A stretch of 64,000 nucleotides of DNA from Wolbachia endosymbiont (group A) of Longitarsus flavicornis (GTDB taxonomy: Bacteria; Pseudomonadota; Alphaproteobacteria; Rickettsiales; Anaplasmataceae). A program made the position numbers and the translations under genes. The notes beneath the pieces are model-generated. The model saw only the letters and a list, made by a program, of their open reading frames with translations. It was not told the origin of the DNA and made no database searches. How positions within the stretch are numbered: position 1 is the first letter of the stretch; every line of letters starts with the position of its first letter. The DNA lies in the NCBI RefSeq assembly GCF_963931955.1, contig NZ_OZ008337.1:1178001-1242000 (forward strand). The letters run 5' to 3'. Positions 18,782 through 27,942 of this stretch are shown here, one piece after another.

Positions 18782-20587
18782 ATGAACAAAAGTAGAGTTG
18801 GTAGTTTCAAGTATATATTGGTGTTCATTTTGAATATCTTATCCAAGTTTAAGCTTAATGTGCTTGTAATGTTCCTGGTTGCCCTAGTAGTGGCTGTTGA
18901 TTTATCTTTTAGAAAGTATTTAGTAAAAAATATCTTAGATACAGCTGTAAAATATCAAGAAGGTAATGTAATTGAAAATCTTTTATTACCTGTAAGCGCT
19001 TATGTTTGTATGGCATTACTTATTACTACTGCTTTTAGATTCTATGGCTATTTTGTTGACATTCGAATGTTTACCTCAATGCGTCAAAAAATAGCTGATA
19101 TGTCTTTTTACAGGCTGCTTCAGCAAGACCATTCCTATTATCAAAACAACCTATCCGGAAGTTTAGTATATAAGGTCAGTAACTTAATGGATAGTGTGAT
19201 AGAGCTAATAAGACTGCTTATAGACTGTTTCTTTAGTTATAGTATAGCATTAATCTTGGCTATTTATACTTTATCACTAGTAAATATAAAGTTTGCAATA
19301 GCTACATTCATTTGGGTGAACATTTTTATTTTGATTTCGGTTTTCAGTTTTCGGGTGCTTACCAGATTAGCCGATGATCATTCTAAACAAAGTTCACAAG
19401 TAATAGCGGGTATAGCCGACAGTATTTTAAATGTTATATCAGTAAGGTTATTTTCTCGGCAAGCGCATGAGAGGCATAAATTTTTTCAAGTATGCAAGAA
19501 AAAAACTATTGCAGAAAGAAAATTACAATGGGCATACTTTTGGCTTTGGTTTATATATGGCTATTCATTTGACCTACTACAAGCAGTAAATTTGTATTTT
19601 TTAATCCATGATTATCAATTGAACAAAATTGCAATAGGAGATATTGCTCTTGTACTTGGAATTAATATATCCATTGTAGAGTTTCTTAACCATTTAACTA
19701 AAAATCTTACCCAATTTTCTGCTCACTTTGGCAAAGTTTTATATGCATTGCCAATCTTAACTACTGTACCGGAAATTCAAGATAAGAAAAACGCTAAGGA
19801 ATTAAATATATTAAGCAGAAAGATAACATTTAATAATGTTTCTTTTTCTTATGAAGGTCAGAAGCCATTATTTCAAGATTTTTCAGTTACTATTAATCCT
19901 TGCGAAAAAGTAGGTCTAATTGGTTATTCTGGAGGTGGTAAATCTACTTTTATAAACCTAATCCTAAGACTATTTGATGTTAAAAAAGGTAATATACAGA
20001 TTGATAATCAAGTAGTATCGGAAGTTACACAGAGTTCTTTGAGGCAGCACATATCTGTAATACCTCAAGACCCATTGTTATTTCATGATACTATTTTAGC
20101 AAATATTATGTATGGTAAACTTCGATCTACTGTCAAAGAAATAATGAGAGCTGCCAAGCTAGCTGGTATTCACGATTTTATTATGACTCTACCCGATCAA
20201 TATGAAACTATAGTTGGAGAAAAAGGTATAAAGCTATCTGGAGGGGAAAGACAAAGAATAATCATAGCGAGAGCATTTCTAAAAAACGCTCCGATATTAT
20301 TTCTCGATGAGCCAACTAGTCAGTTAGATTCTATAACAGAGAAAACAATTCAAATGAGTTTATTTAAGTTGATGGAAAATAAAACCACCATTACTATAGC
20401 ACACCGTATTTCTACACTTTTACATATGGACCGAATTCTAGTATTTGACAAAGGAAAAATTGTCCAAGATGGTAAACATTCTGAACTAGTTTGCAAGAAA
20501 GGTCTTTATAAAGAACTTTGGGATGCTCAAATTGGCTGTCTAAATATCAAAAAAGAAAATGGAAAAAACTATCGACCTGAGAAGTGA
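18782..20587 (+). CDS. ABC-type exporter, membrane domain fused to ATPase (cluster gene 6, left)
   Basis: A 601-residue half-transporter that should dimerise in the inner membrane. The first 320 residues are hydrophobic with about six membrane segments. The ATPase domain has Walker A GYSGGGKST (near residue 381), signature LSGGERQR (near 485), Walker B ILFLDEPTS (near 505) and the AHRIS switch histidine. The exporter type resembles lipid, peptide or glycolipid flippases of the MsbA group. In this operon it most likely moves the cluster product or an intermediate. The ATG immediately follows the previous stop. Confidence 0.9.
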   Translation: MNKSRVGSFKYILVFILNILSKFKLNVLVMFLVALVVAVDLSFRKYLVKNILDTAVKYQEGNVIENLLLPVSAYVCMALLITTAFRFYGYFVDIRMFTSMRQKIADMSFYRLLQQDHSYYQNNLSGSLVYKVSNLMDSVIELIRLLIDCFFSYSIALILAIYTLSLVNIKFAIATFIWVNIFILISVFSFRVLTRLADDHSKQSSQVIAGIADSILNVISVRLFSRQAHERHKFFQVCKKKTIAERKLQWAYFWLWFIYGYSFDLLQAVNLYFLIHDYQLNKIAIGDIALVLGINISIVEFLNHLTKNLTQFSAHFGKVLYALPILTTVPEIQDKKNAKELNILSRKITFNNVSFSYEGQKPLFQDFSVTINPCEKVGLIGYSGGGKSTFINLILRLFDVKKGNIQIDNQVVSEVTQSSLRQHISVIPQDPLLFHDTILANIMYGKLRSTVKEIMRAAKLAGIHDFIMTLPDQYETIVGEKGIKLSGGERQRIIIARAFLKNAPILFLDEPTSQLDSITEKTIQMSLFKLMENKTTITIAHRISTLLHMDRILVFDKGKIVQDGKHSELVCKKGLYKELWDAQIGCLNIKKENGKNYRPEK

Positions 20588-21608
20588 CACTACAACTTTA
20601 CAAAGCTCCAACGTTATACACGCAATAAGTAGTGCAATCGTTGGAGATTTTGCTTACGGTGAAGACAAAAGCTGTAACAACTTATCGGAATATTGTAAAC
20701 AATTATTCAAAGTAGAAGAAGCATTGTTCGTAACCAGTGGTATGCTTGCAAATAGGTTAGCTATTGCCAGTCAAACAAGTCCTGGTGATGAACTAATTAC
20801 TCATTATAATTATCATGTTAATTTTTTCGATAGTGCAGGCAATGCAAAAGTAAATAGTATAGTGTTTAACTGTATTAGGAATAATACCGGAATCTTAGAT
20901 ATTGATGAAGTAGAATATGCTATTAACTCTAAACCGAGATATAAAATTTTTGCTCAGGTGAGTCTAGTTTCTATAGAAAATAGTATAAACGGGTTTAACG
21001 GTAAAATTTATCCTTTTAAGAAACAAGTAGAGTTATATAATTTCTTAAAAGCTCACAATATAAGTCTTCATTTAGATGGTGCGAGAATATTTAATGCTCA
21101 TGCTGAAACAAATGTTGCTTTAGCTGACTATGCTAAATATGTAGATACAATGAGCTTTTCTTTTACTAAAGGACTTGGAGCTCCTTTTGGTTCAATGCTT
21201 ATGGGTAAAAGAGAGATAATTGAAAAGGCTAAGAAGTTACAGGTTTGGTTGGGGAGTGGTTATCATCAAATTGGGTACTGCGCTAATGCAGCAAAATATG
21301 TACTACAGAATAATATCTCTAGGCTTAAAGAAGATAATAAGCTCGCTAAATTGTTTGCAGACAAGATTAAAGAAATTCCACATGTAAAGCTGATACTACC
21401 TTATCCAGAAACTAACATAGTAAGCTTTAGTATAAAAGAACTAAATGTGACTAATGAGTTTTTTTTGAGTAAATGCCAAGCTTATGGTTTATTGCTCTTT
21501 CCTTGGCTCGAATCTCATATAAGAGCAGTTGTTCATCTTGGTATAGAGGAAGCAGACATAATAAATGCTGCTGAAATTATAAAGGAGGTTGTATTAAATT
21601 TAGTATGA
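20559..21608 (+). CDS. PLP-dependent threonine aldolase-like lyase, paralogue A (cluster gene 7, left)
   Basis: A fold-type I enzyme of the threonine aldolase/beta-eliminating lyase family, 349 residues. The cofactor lysine is K204 in SFTKGLGAPFGS; HLDGARIFNA supplies the Asp that contacts the pyridine nitrogen. Low-specificity threonine aldolases cleave or form beta-hydroxy amino acids. It begins with LRSDTTT, close to the usual family N-terminus. It overlaps the ABC gene by 29 bp and the next paralogue by 4 bp (ATGA). Substrate is unknown. Confidence 0.82.
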   Translation: MEKTIDLRSDTTTLQSSNVIHAISSAIVGDFAYGEDKSCNNLSEYCKQLFKVEEALFVTSGMLANRLAIASQTSPGDELITHYNYHVNFFDSAGNAKVNSIVFNCIRNNTGILDIDEVEYAINSKPRYKIFAQVSLVSIENSINGFNGKIYPFKKQVELYNFLKAHNISLHLDGARIFNAHAETNVALADYAKYVDTMSFSFTKGLGAPFGSMLMGKREIIEKAKKLQVWLGSGYHQIGYCANAAKYVLQNNISRLKEDNKLAKLFADKIKEIPHVKLILPYPETNIVSFSIKELNVTNEFFLSKCQAYGLLLFPWLESHIRAVVHLGIEEADIINAAEIIKEVVLNLV

Positions 21609-22648
21609 GAGTAAAAATAGATTTCTTTAGCGATTCAAACACTAATCCTTCATCTGAAATGAGGGAAGTAATGGCTAAAGCAAAAGTTGGAAATGAAGCT
21701 GCATGTGAAGATCCAACTGTAAACGAATTAATAGAAACCACATGTAAAATATTAGGTAAGCCAGCAGGAATATTTTTGATTTCGGGAACGATGTGTAATG
21801 TAATTGCTTATAAAGTGCACATTCAAAGACCTGGTGATTATTTGTTACTCGATGAAACTTCGCATCCATTAATAGTGCAATCTGGATTAATTGCAGCCCA
21901 GGCACATGCCACTCCTTTACCTATTAAAGGAACAAGAGGAATATTTACTGGAGAGCAAATCGTTGAGTTTATTACTCGTCCTAGCTTAAGGAATGTTCCA
22001 AAAGTTGGGCTTGTTTCTGTCGAACAAACAACGAATTTTGGTGGTGGAGCTGTGTGGCCTTTAGAGTATATTCAAGAGATCTCAAGTCTCTGCAAAAAGA
22101 ACGACGTATCCTCTCATTTAGATGGAGCAAGGCTGTTCAATGCTTGTGCTTATGCTAAAATATCTCCAAAAGAATATGCAAATTATTTTGATTCGGTGTT
22201 TATTGATTTTAGTAAGGGATTAGGCGCTCCAATGGGTGCAGTATTGGCTGGAAGTGAAGAGTTTATTGAAAAAGCTTGGTACTATAAGTTTCAAATTGGC
22301 GGAGGTATGCACCAAGCTGGCATTATTTCAGCTGCATGTTTATATGCTCTCAACAACAACATGAATTCTTTAATAGAAGATCATAAAAAAATGCAGCACC
22401 TTATAAAAGGTCTTAGCTCTATAGATCAAGTTATAATCAATATTGACCTATACAAAACTAATATAGCGTATTTCTCATTACGTACTGATTGTATATCTGC
22501 TCAAGAATTAATAAATATACTAATGACAAATTATGGAATTAGGATGGCTAACATAAGAGGTAAAATCAGAGTTATAACACATAGAGATATAAGCTGTGAA
22601 GATATTAATACTACTATATCTACTATAAGAAAGATACTGAATAGGTAA
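21605..22648 (+). CDS. PLP-dependent threonine aldolase-like lyase, paralogue B (cluster gene 8, left)
   Basis: A second family member of 347 residues. It has FFSDSNTNPS at the N-terminus, SSHLDGARLFNA, and the cofactor lysine K204 in DFSKGLGAPMGA, in the same relative position as in paralogue A. The two are clearly homologous but quite diverged, so they are not a recent tandem duplication. They might form a heteromer or act on successive substrates. Its start overlaps the previous stop by 4 bp. Confidence 0.82.
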   Translation: MRVKIDFFSDSNTNPSSEMREVMAKAKVGNEAACEDPTVNELIETTCKILGKPAGIFLISGTMCNVIAYKVHIQRPGDYLLLDETSHPLIVQSGLIAAQAHATPLPIKGTRGIFTGEQIVEFITRPSLRNVPKVGLVSVEQTTNFGGGAVWPLEYIQEISSLCKKNDVSSHLDGARLFNACAYAKISPKEYANYFDSVFIDFSKGLGAPMGAVLAGSEEFIEKAWYYKFQIGGGMHQAGIISAACLYALNNNMNSLIEDHKKMQHLIKGLSSIDQVIINIDLYKTNIAYFSLRTDCISAQELINILMTNYGIRMANIRGKIRVITHRDISCEDINTTISTIRKILNR

Positions 22649-22733
22649 TTTCGATTGTTATCAATTTTCTACATTAATGGTTTGCAAACTTCTTGTAAAA
22701 CAATATTATACCAACATAGTATTATGCTAGTAT

Positions 22734-23963
22734 TTGCATGGAACTGTTTGGGGAATAGGTGTGAACTTTGTTTTCTTTCAATATTTACTATTCTTTTTTG
22801 GATATGTGCTACTTTACTTCTCAAGGCAGAGTATACCAATTGCTCTACCACTGTTAATAGATACTGACCATGTAAAATTAAGCTATTTTTTTGCCTGCTT
22901 TTCTTTTTTTTACGGAGTATCGAAATTCTTTAACGGGATAATCATGGACTTCAAAGATAATCCATTATTTATGTTTGGGCTATGCAATATTGTAACTGGA
23001 ATATCAACCATTGGTATAATTTTATCATACAATAACCTAACCTTATTACTGTTAACATTGATATTATTAGCTTGGGCACAAGGAGTAGGTTGGCCAGCTA
23101 TTACCAAGTTTATGATTACAAACTCTAGTATCTCTTCAATTGCATCATTGTGGGGGGTTATGAGTGCATCTCAGCAACTTGGTTCTTGCCTTACTTTAAT
23201 TGTGTTACCAAGTATAATCAAAATATATGGTGTAAAAAGTGCATTTTTGTATTCTGGCCTCTTATGCTTACTTTTTGGAATTTACATAACATTAAAAGCA
23301 TATTACAGAGAAAGTACTACTCCTACTATCTATAAGGTGCAGAAACCTAAAATTGGCATTAAGGTGACAAGTTCCATATGGTTTCTATGTTATGCTACTT
23401 TTTGTACTTATATTATAAAAATGGGAATCTTCTTTTGGTTTCCTATAATTTTAAAAGATAGATTACAAATCTCTCTTGTACAATCCTCACTAATCACAGG
23501 TGTCTATGATTTGGGTGGAATCCTTGGAACTTTAATCACAGGAAGAATTAGTGATATGTATTTCTTTCAAAATAGAAGTTTGCTAGCATTACTTTACATG
23601 CTGGGTATAGCACTCACTTTTATTGGAATGAACTTTTGTCAAAACATAGTTCTTATGAGTCTTGGTGCAGCTTTATCAGGATTTTTTATATTTGGAGTAC
23701 AAGTACTAACAGGTGTTATAGCTGTAGACATTGCTCCACAAAATAATGTATGTACAATTGTAAGCTTGACAGGATTATTTGGGTATATTGCAAGTTCAAT
23801 ATTTTCATGTGTAGTTTTAGGGTTACTTGTGGAATGTTTTGGTAATAACATGATGTTCTCATTCTTCTTTATTTGTTCTGTTATTATATCCATTTGCTTT
23901 TGCGTATTATCAAGCAGGAACCTAAAACAACTGCATAAAGTTGACATAGGGAATATTTCTTAA
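22734..23963 (+). CDS. Major facilitator superfamily transporter (cluster gene 9, left)
   Basis: A membrane protein of about 409 residues with roughly twelve hydrophobic segments. It shows an MFS organophosphate-antiporter-like start (LLYFSRQSIPIALPLL), the loop GVSKFFNGIIMDF after the second helix, and GGILGTLITGRISDMYF in the second half. There is no in-frame ATG. An in-frame stop lies just upstream, so the start is the TTG at 22734 or the GTG at 22761, which has GGGGAATAG before it. It probably imports a precursor such as a sugar phosphate, or exports a product. It converges with the next gene with a 2-bp gap. Confidence 0.82.
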   Translation: MHGTVWGIGVNFVFFQYLLFFFGYVLLYFSRQSIPIALPLLIDTDHVKLSYFFACFSFFYGVSKFFNGIIMDFKDNPLFMFGLCNIVTGISTIGIILSYNNLTLLLLTLILLAWAQGVGWPAITKFMITNSSISSIASLWGVMSASQQLGSCLTLIVLPSIIKIYGVKSAFLYSGLLCLLFGIYITLKAYYRESTTPTIYKVQKPKIGIKVTSSIWFLCYATFCTYIIKMGIFFWFPIILKDRLQISLVQSSLITGVYDLGGILGTLITGRISDMYFFQNRSLLALLYMLGIALTFIGMNFCQNIVLMSLGAALSGFFIFGVQVLTGVIAVDIAPQNNVCTIVSLTGLFGYIASSIFSCVVLGLLVECFGNNMMFSFFFICSVIISICFCVLSSRNLKQLHKVDIGNIS

Positions 23964-23965
23964 CA

Positions 23966-25279
23966 TTAAACTTCCCAGGTAAACTTAGATTTTTTGCCCA
24001 GAGAGTAAACATTGTAACCATATCTTAGCAACAGTTCACTATCTAATAAATTACGAAAGTCAAAAATATTAGGTGTAGCCATAACATCCTTTAAAATTAC
24101 AAAGTCTTGACTTTTAAATTCCCTCCACTCCGTTAACAATAACAAGGCTTCTGCGCCCCTTGCAGCTTCTATAGCGTTATCCGCGTACTCTATATCCTTT
24201 AGAACTTGCCTAGCATTATTCATTCCCACTGGGTCATATGCAGTAATTTTAGCGTTGTTATTCACTAACAATTTTGCGACATCTATAGCTGGACTATTTC
24301 TTACATCATCAGTACCAGGTTTAAAAGTTAGCCCCCATATCGCTATTTTTTTATTTTGAGCTCCATTTAGAGCATATTCTACCTTTTTAGCGATGTTTGT
24401 TATATGATTATAGTTAGATTCCTTAACTGAATTTAAAATTTGTAGCTTGACATTATGATCTTCAGCAATCCTTATCAAAGCTGACAAATCTTTAGGAAAA
24501 CAGGATCCTCCAAATCCTGGGCCAGCTTTTAGAAATTCCCTACCTATTCTATGGTCCATCCCCATGCCATTAGCTAAAAGGTCGATGTCTGCTTCTAACA
24601 TCTCACATAAACCTGCCATTTCATTGATAAAAGCAATTTTTGTTGCTAGAAAGGCATTAGAAGCATATTTAATCATTTCAGCTGTAACTGTATCAGTGAC
24701 TATTAACGGAATATTCCTATCTGTAAATGATCTATATATAGCTTCTAGTTTTACTCTAGCTCGCTTAGTTTTTACTCCTATTATTATTCTATCTGGATAT
24801 AAAAAATCTGATACTGCAGAGCCTTGCTTGAGAAACTCTGGATTAACTCCCAAATCAAAGTTGTAGCCCTTATTAGATAAATAATTATATATATTTTTTG
24901 TAGTACCAGGAGGAATAGTTGATTTTATAACTATTAAGCAATCTTGATTAACTCTCTCAGAAACTTTACTTATTGAATTATATACATTTTTTAAATCCGC
25001 ATTTCCTAAGGAGTCTGATGGAGTATCTACAGTTACAAACACTACTTCTGTGTTGGGATTTATTTGAGAATACGAATCGAAGAATCTTATCCTTTGTAAC
25101 TTTATATTATTCTCTAAATAGTCTGCTAATCCAGGCTCATATATAGGAATTTTTCCTAATTTCAATAATTCAATCTTCTTAGTATTTATGTCAATGCAAT
25201 CAACGTTATGACCCTGCTCTGATAACATTGCACAAGATACTAAACCTACATACCCTATTCCTATAATGGTTATATACAT
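23966..25279 (-). CDS. UDP-glucose 6-dehydrogenase-type nucleotide-sugar dehydrogenase (cluster gene 10, left)
   Basis: The enzyme oxidises the C6 hydroxyl of a nucleotide sugar to a carboxylate in two NAD-dependent steps, giving a uronic acid donor. The 437-residue protein has GIGYVGLVSC at the start (dinucleotide fold), the central NAFLATKIAFINE helix, the catalytic cysteine C260 in GFGGSCFPKDL, and WGLTFKPGTDDVR in the C-terminal domain. Its length is normal. UDP-glucose is the most common substrate, but the related mannose and N-acetyl sugars cannot be excluded. It lies on the strand opposite genes 1-9 and pairs with the EamA gene upstream. Confidence 0.88.
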   Translation of the reverse strand: MYITIIGIGYVGLVSCAMLSEQGHNVDCIDINTKKIELLKLGKIPIYEPGLADYLENNIKLQRIRFFDSYSQINPNTEVVFVTVDTPSDSLGNADLKNVYNSISKVSERVNQDCLIVIKSTIPPGTTKNIYNYLSNKGYNFDLGVNPEFLKQGSAVSDFLYPDRIIIGVKTKRARVKLEAIYRSFTDRNIPLIVTDTVTAEMIKYASNAFLATKIAFINEMAGLCEMLEADIDLLANGMGMDHRIGREFLKAGPGFGGSCFPKDLSALIRIAEDHNVKLQILNSVKESNYNHITNIAKKVEYALNGAQNKKIAIWGLTFKPGTDDVRNSPAIDVAKLLVNNNAKITAYDPVGMNNARQVLKDIEYADNAIEAARGAEALLLLTEWREFKSQDFVILKDVMATPNIFDFRNLLDSELLLRYGYNVYSLGKKSKFTWEV

Positions 25280-25343
25280 CTTGTCATTACCTTAAAAATA
25301 TCCTAATGTAGCTCAACTGCTTAAACATTTAAAAAGAACATCA

Positions 25344-26258
25344 TTAACAATTAGAGTCATAAATTTTTACTCTAGCGTTGCATACATTATTTTTCTTAAT
25401 TACTTTACTTTCTGAATAAACTATAAACAAAGTCGATGGTATTAATATTAAAATACCATACAAAGCACTTTTATCAGGCAACTCATTAAACATAACATAT
25501 GTTACTATTGCAGAAATTATTAGCTCTATGTATCTATATGGTGCAAGTGCAGTAGCATCTGCAAGAGTAAAAGCTTTTAATATGAAGAACAGAATTAGAT
25601 TTGAATTAATTCCCAAAATCAGTAGTAATACTAATTCTAACAAGGAAGGCAAATGCCAATAAAACAGCAAAGGCACAGTGGAAAAAATAGTTGTTGTTAG
25701 AGCTGAATAAAATAACATACTTATTACTGACTCTTTTATTGCGAGTTTCTTATTAAGTATGTCTAATATAGCAAAGATTAATGTAGATACAATAAAAATA
25801 AAAATTTTAGGATTAAAGTCTTCACTATAAGCTTTGGTAGTAATAGCAATACCAACAAAGCCAATAACAGTTACTGACCATCTTTGCCAAATTATATTTT
25901 CATTTAGTAAAGGGATTGCAAGAAGTATAACAAATAATGGTATAGAAAAACTTATAATTGTTGCAGTTACTATGGGAAAAATAGCTAACCCATAGGTCCA
26001 CAAGGTTATTCCAACAAATAACAATACTCCTCTAGTTATCTGAATAGATATTTGACTTGTTTTAAAAGCTTCTCTTCCATAGTAAAGCATAAAAGGTACA
26101 AGGGTAATAGTGCTAAATAAAAAGCGGAAAAAGATTACTTCAAAACTTTGGAGATGTAAACTTAGATATTTTGATATAGTATCATTAGCTACACTACTAA
26201 ATAAACTAAGTATAAACCAGATAACTCCAAGTAAATAAGCTCTTAGTCTGTAATCCAC
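25344..26258 (-). CDS. EamA/DMT-family transporter (cluster gene 11, left)
   Basis: A 304-residue protein with about ten hydrophobic helices arranged as two EamA repeats. It includes SLFSSVANDTISKYL and FEVIFFRFLFSTITLVPF in the first half and YRYIELIISAIVTYVMF in the second. Family members move amino acids, nucleotide sugars or other metabolites across the inner membrane. The start is GTG, chosen because AGGAG lies 4 bases upstream. It is the first gene of a two-gene unit with the dehydrogenase 64 bp downstream. Confidence 0.82.
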   Translation of the reverse strand: MDYRLRAYLLGVIWFILSLFSSVANDTISKYLSLHLQSFEVIFFRFLFSTITLVPFMLYYGREAFKTSQISIQITRGVLLFVGITLWTYGLAIFPIVTATIISFSIPLFVILLAIPLLNENIIWQRWSVTVIGFVGIAITTKAYSEDFNPKIFIFIVSTLIFAILDILNKKLAIKESVISMLFYSALTTTIFSTVPLLFYWHLPSLLELVLLLILGINSNLILFFILKAFTLADATALAPYRYIELIISAIVTYVMFNELPDKSALYGILILIPSTLFIVYSESKVIKKNNVCNARVKIYDSNC

Positions 26259-26513
26259 AAAACTCCTAATTTAATATACAAACTTCCATGATGTGCTCAT
26301 ATAACTTCGCTGCAAAAAAGGTTGATAGCATACAGGCTCTCTTCTACTTACTGTTCTAACCATATTCACAAATTTTTGCTAAAAGTAGCATTAGAAGTAT
26401 TATACAAGATATGTCTTTAATTGCGTAATTTTAATAGATTTAGAATAGAGATTATCTGAGCAGGGAGTTACTGACTGATTTTTTTGTAATATAAGATAAG
26501 AATGATAGACATT
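26259..26513. other. Intergenic, divergent-end gap before the IS (left arm)
   Basis: About 250 bp upstream of the EamA gene and presumably its promoter region; I see no perfect promoter. Mirrored at 28837-29091. Confidence 0.3.
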
Positions 26514-27407
26514 AGACTTCTTTCAAAATTCATGTATGGAGCTCAAAATTGTGAATTGCAGCAATCAAATTAAACCTTAAACCAAAACGTTTTCGTCGGT
26601 TTCTATACCTGTCCGAGATGATTTTAAACCTTTTCAATAAGCCAATTACGTTTTCAACAATTGCCCTTTGGCTCATAAGTGCCCTGTTCTCTTTTTTTTG
26701 TTCTTTGCTTAACGGATTCTTTTTCATTTTCCTGTGCGGTAATACAACATTTTTGTGTATCTTCTGCATTCCCCTGTAGCCGGCATCAGCTAAGATTTTG
26801 GTGTCCGGTAATATTGCTACCTTTGATTCTCTAAACATCCGAAAATCGTGTTTTCTACCATTCGAGAAAGATGTGCATATGACTTTTTTACTCTTCTTCT
26901 CTGTTACTATTTGTGTTTTTATAGTATGCCTTTTTTTCTTTCCAGAGTAGAAGGGCTTTTGCTTTTTTTTGGTCTCTCTACTGGCGTTTCAGTTCCGTCT
27001 ATTACTAAAACTTCATATTCTACATCACTCTTTAATAGCTCTTTTTTTCCTGGTAATGCAAAATCTGGATGTTTTATTAATATGTCTTCTACCTATCTTA
27101 TTATTTTAAAACTGTTACTTTCACTCATGCCATAGCTTTGCCCAATATGAAAATATGTACGATATTCTCTTATATATTCCAGTGCCATAAGTAGCCTGTC
27201 TTCTATGCAAAGTTTACTTTTTCTTCCACTTCTAGCTTTTTTTCTTTTATCCTCCACTTCTAGAATTTCTACCATTCGCTCAAATGTTGCTTTTTTTACC
27301 CCTGTTAAACGTCGAAACTTTTCTCCTTCTAACTTTTCTATTTCCTTATATTTCATGCTTTCAAATACTTCATCTTACACTCCCTCTAACAATTTTGAAA
27401 GAAGTCT
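26514..27407 (-). mobile_element. IS5-family (ISL2-like) element, left-arm copy, 894 bp
   Basis: Complete element with 17-bp perfect terminal inverted repeats, AGACTTCTTTCAAAATT. The flanks allow a TA target duplication. It forms the inner end of the left arm, with its transposase start facing the spacer. Confidence 0.88.
26530..27356 (-). pseudogene. Transposase of the left-arm IS, with nonsense codon and frame change
   Basis: The first 87 codons (27356-27093) contain the helix-turn-helix and end at TAG. The middle part resumes after that stop and carries VIDGTETPVERPKK. The last 102 codons (26838-26530), in another frame, carry LADAGYRGMQ and the RAIVENVIGLLKRFK catalytic region. The frame change falls at an A-run read CCA AAA AAA AGC. 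This is a classic -1 slippery heptamer that would restore the expected KQKPFYSG motif. The slip could be programmed, but the TAG, probably once TGG for Trp, is a true lesion. All three copies share it. Confidence 0.8.
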
Positions 27408-27409
27408 AA

Positions 27410-27814
27410 TGTTGGTAAAATTGCCACAATCGTCCCAGCGGTCAGTAAAAATGCTAACTTCTTGCTCCCGATTATCTTATTTTTCTTAACCTTTATTGGG
27501 TTTAATTTTTTTATTTTCCCTTTTAGCTTTTTGAAGCCTTTTTTGAACACGTTGCCCTTTTTCAGCTCTTTCTCTACGGGTTTCGTTTTGAAGCTTTTTA
27601 TTTTTTCTTTTATTCCTTTTTTATCTTTTTTTACTTTAGAGGTCTTCTGCTCTAGTGCCATCAACTTTAGAGGTTGCTCATGTAGCGGTTTTGGCTTATC
27701 GTTTGAAATTTTAGCTTCTTGATCCTTAGTTACGGCTTTATGTTTTTTGGGCGAAATTATATTCTTCAAGCCCTTCTTTGCTTTTTTGTATAAGTTCTTT
27801 ATCTTGCTTGGCAT
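27410..27814 (-). pseudogene. Lysine-rich protein gene cut by the IS, in the spacer
   Basis: From the ATG at 27814 about 135 codons remain before the IS boundary. The product is extremely lysine-rich (KKAKKGLKNIISPKKHK, KKGFKKLKGKIKKLNPIKVKK) and ends in a hydrophobic segment, LAFLLTAGTIVAILP, possibly a membrane helix. The last residues of the open frame come from the IS. The start overlaps the end of the preceding fragment, so both came from one operon. I do not recognise it; a phage late-gene origin is a guess. Confidence 0.5.
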
Positions 27815-27941
27815 TTCAAAAATTTATCTATTACTTCCTGGTTGTCCTCTATCATTGCATTTGCCTCCTGCTGCAGACATTTAATATTTTTTGATGTAAT
27901 ATTATCCATCTCAGCCGACGCTACTTTTAGTTGTGATTGAA
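27799..27941 (-). pseudogene. C-terminal tail of an unknown gene upstream of the lysine-rich gene
   Basis: The frame comes out of the right-arm IS junction and reads QSQLKVASAEMDNITSKNIK through to DKFLKCQAR and a stop at 27799. It overlaps the next start by 16 bp. It is helical and may be a coiled coil. The 5' part is missing. Confidence 0.45.
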
Positions 27942-27942
27942 T

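Larger units (their letters stand above)
12017..27408 (+). repeat. Left arm of giant inverted repeat (about 15.39 kb)
   Basis: Each coordinate x pairs with 55350-x in the right arm. All eleven gene pairs and the IS pair obey this sum exactly, and their translations are identical except for the first few codons of the outermost gene. The outer boundary is at 12017; codons 2 and 4 of the nucleotidyltransferase differ between arms. The inner boundary is at 27408, one base beyond the IS end. I compared junctions and translations, not every base. Confidence 0.93.

Noticed and set aside
23639..23947. Antisense frame inside the MFS gene, mirrored at 31403-31711
   Set aside because: Shadow of a well-supported membrane transporter; no start signal.
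27462..27722. Plus-strand frame rich in Phe and Leu in the spacer
   Set aside because: It is the antisense of the lysine-rich gene, since Lys codons read backwards give Phe and Leu.
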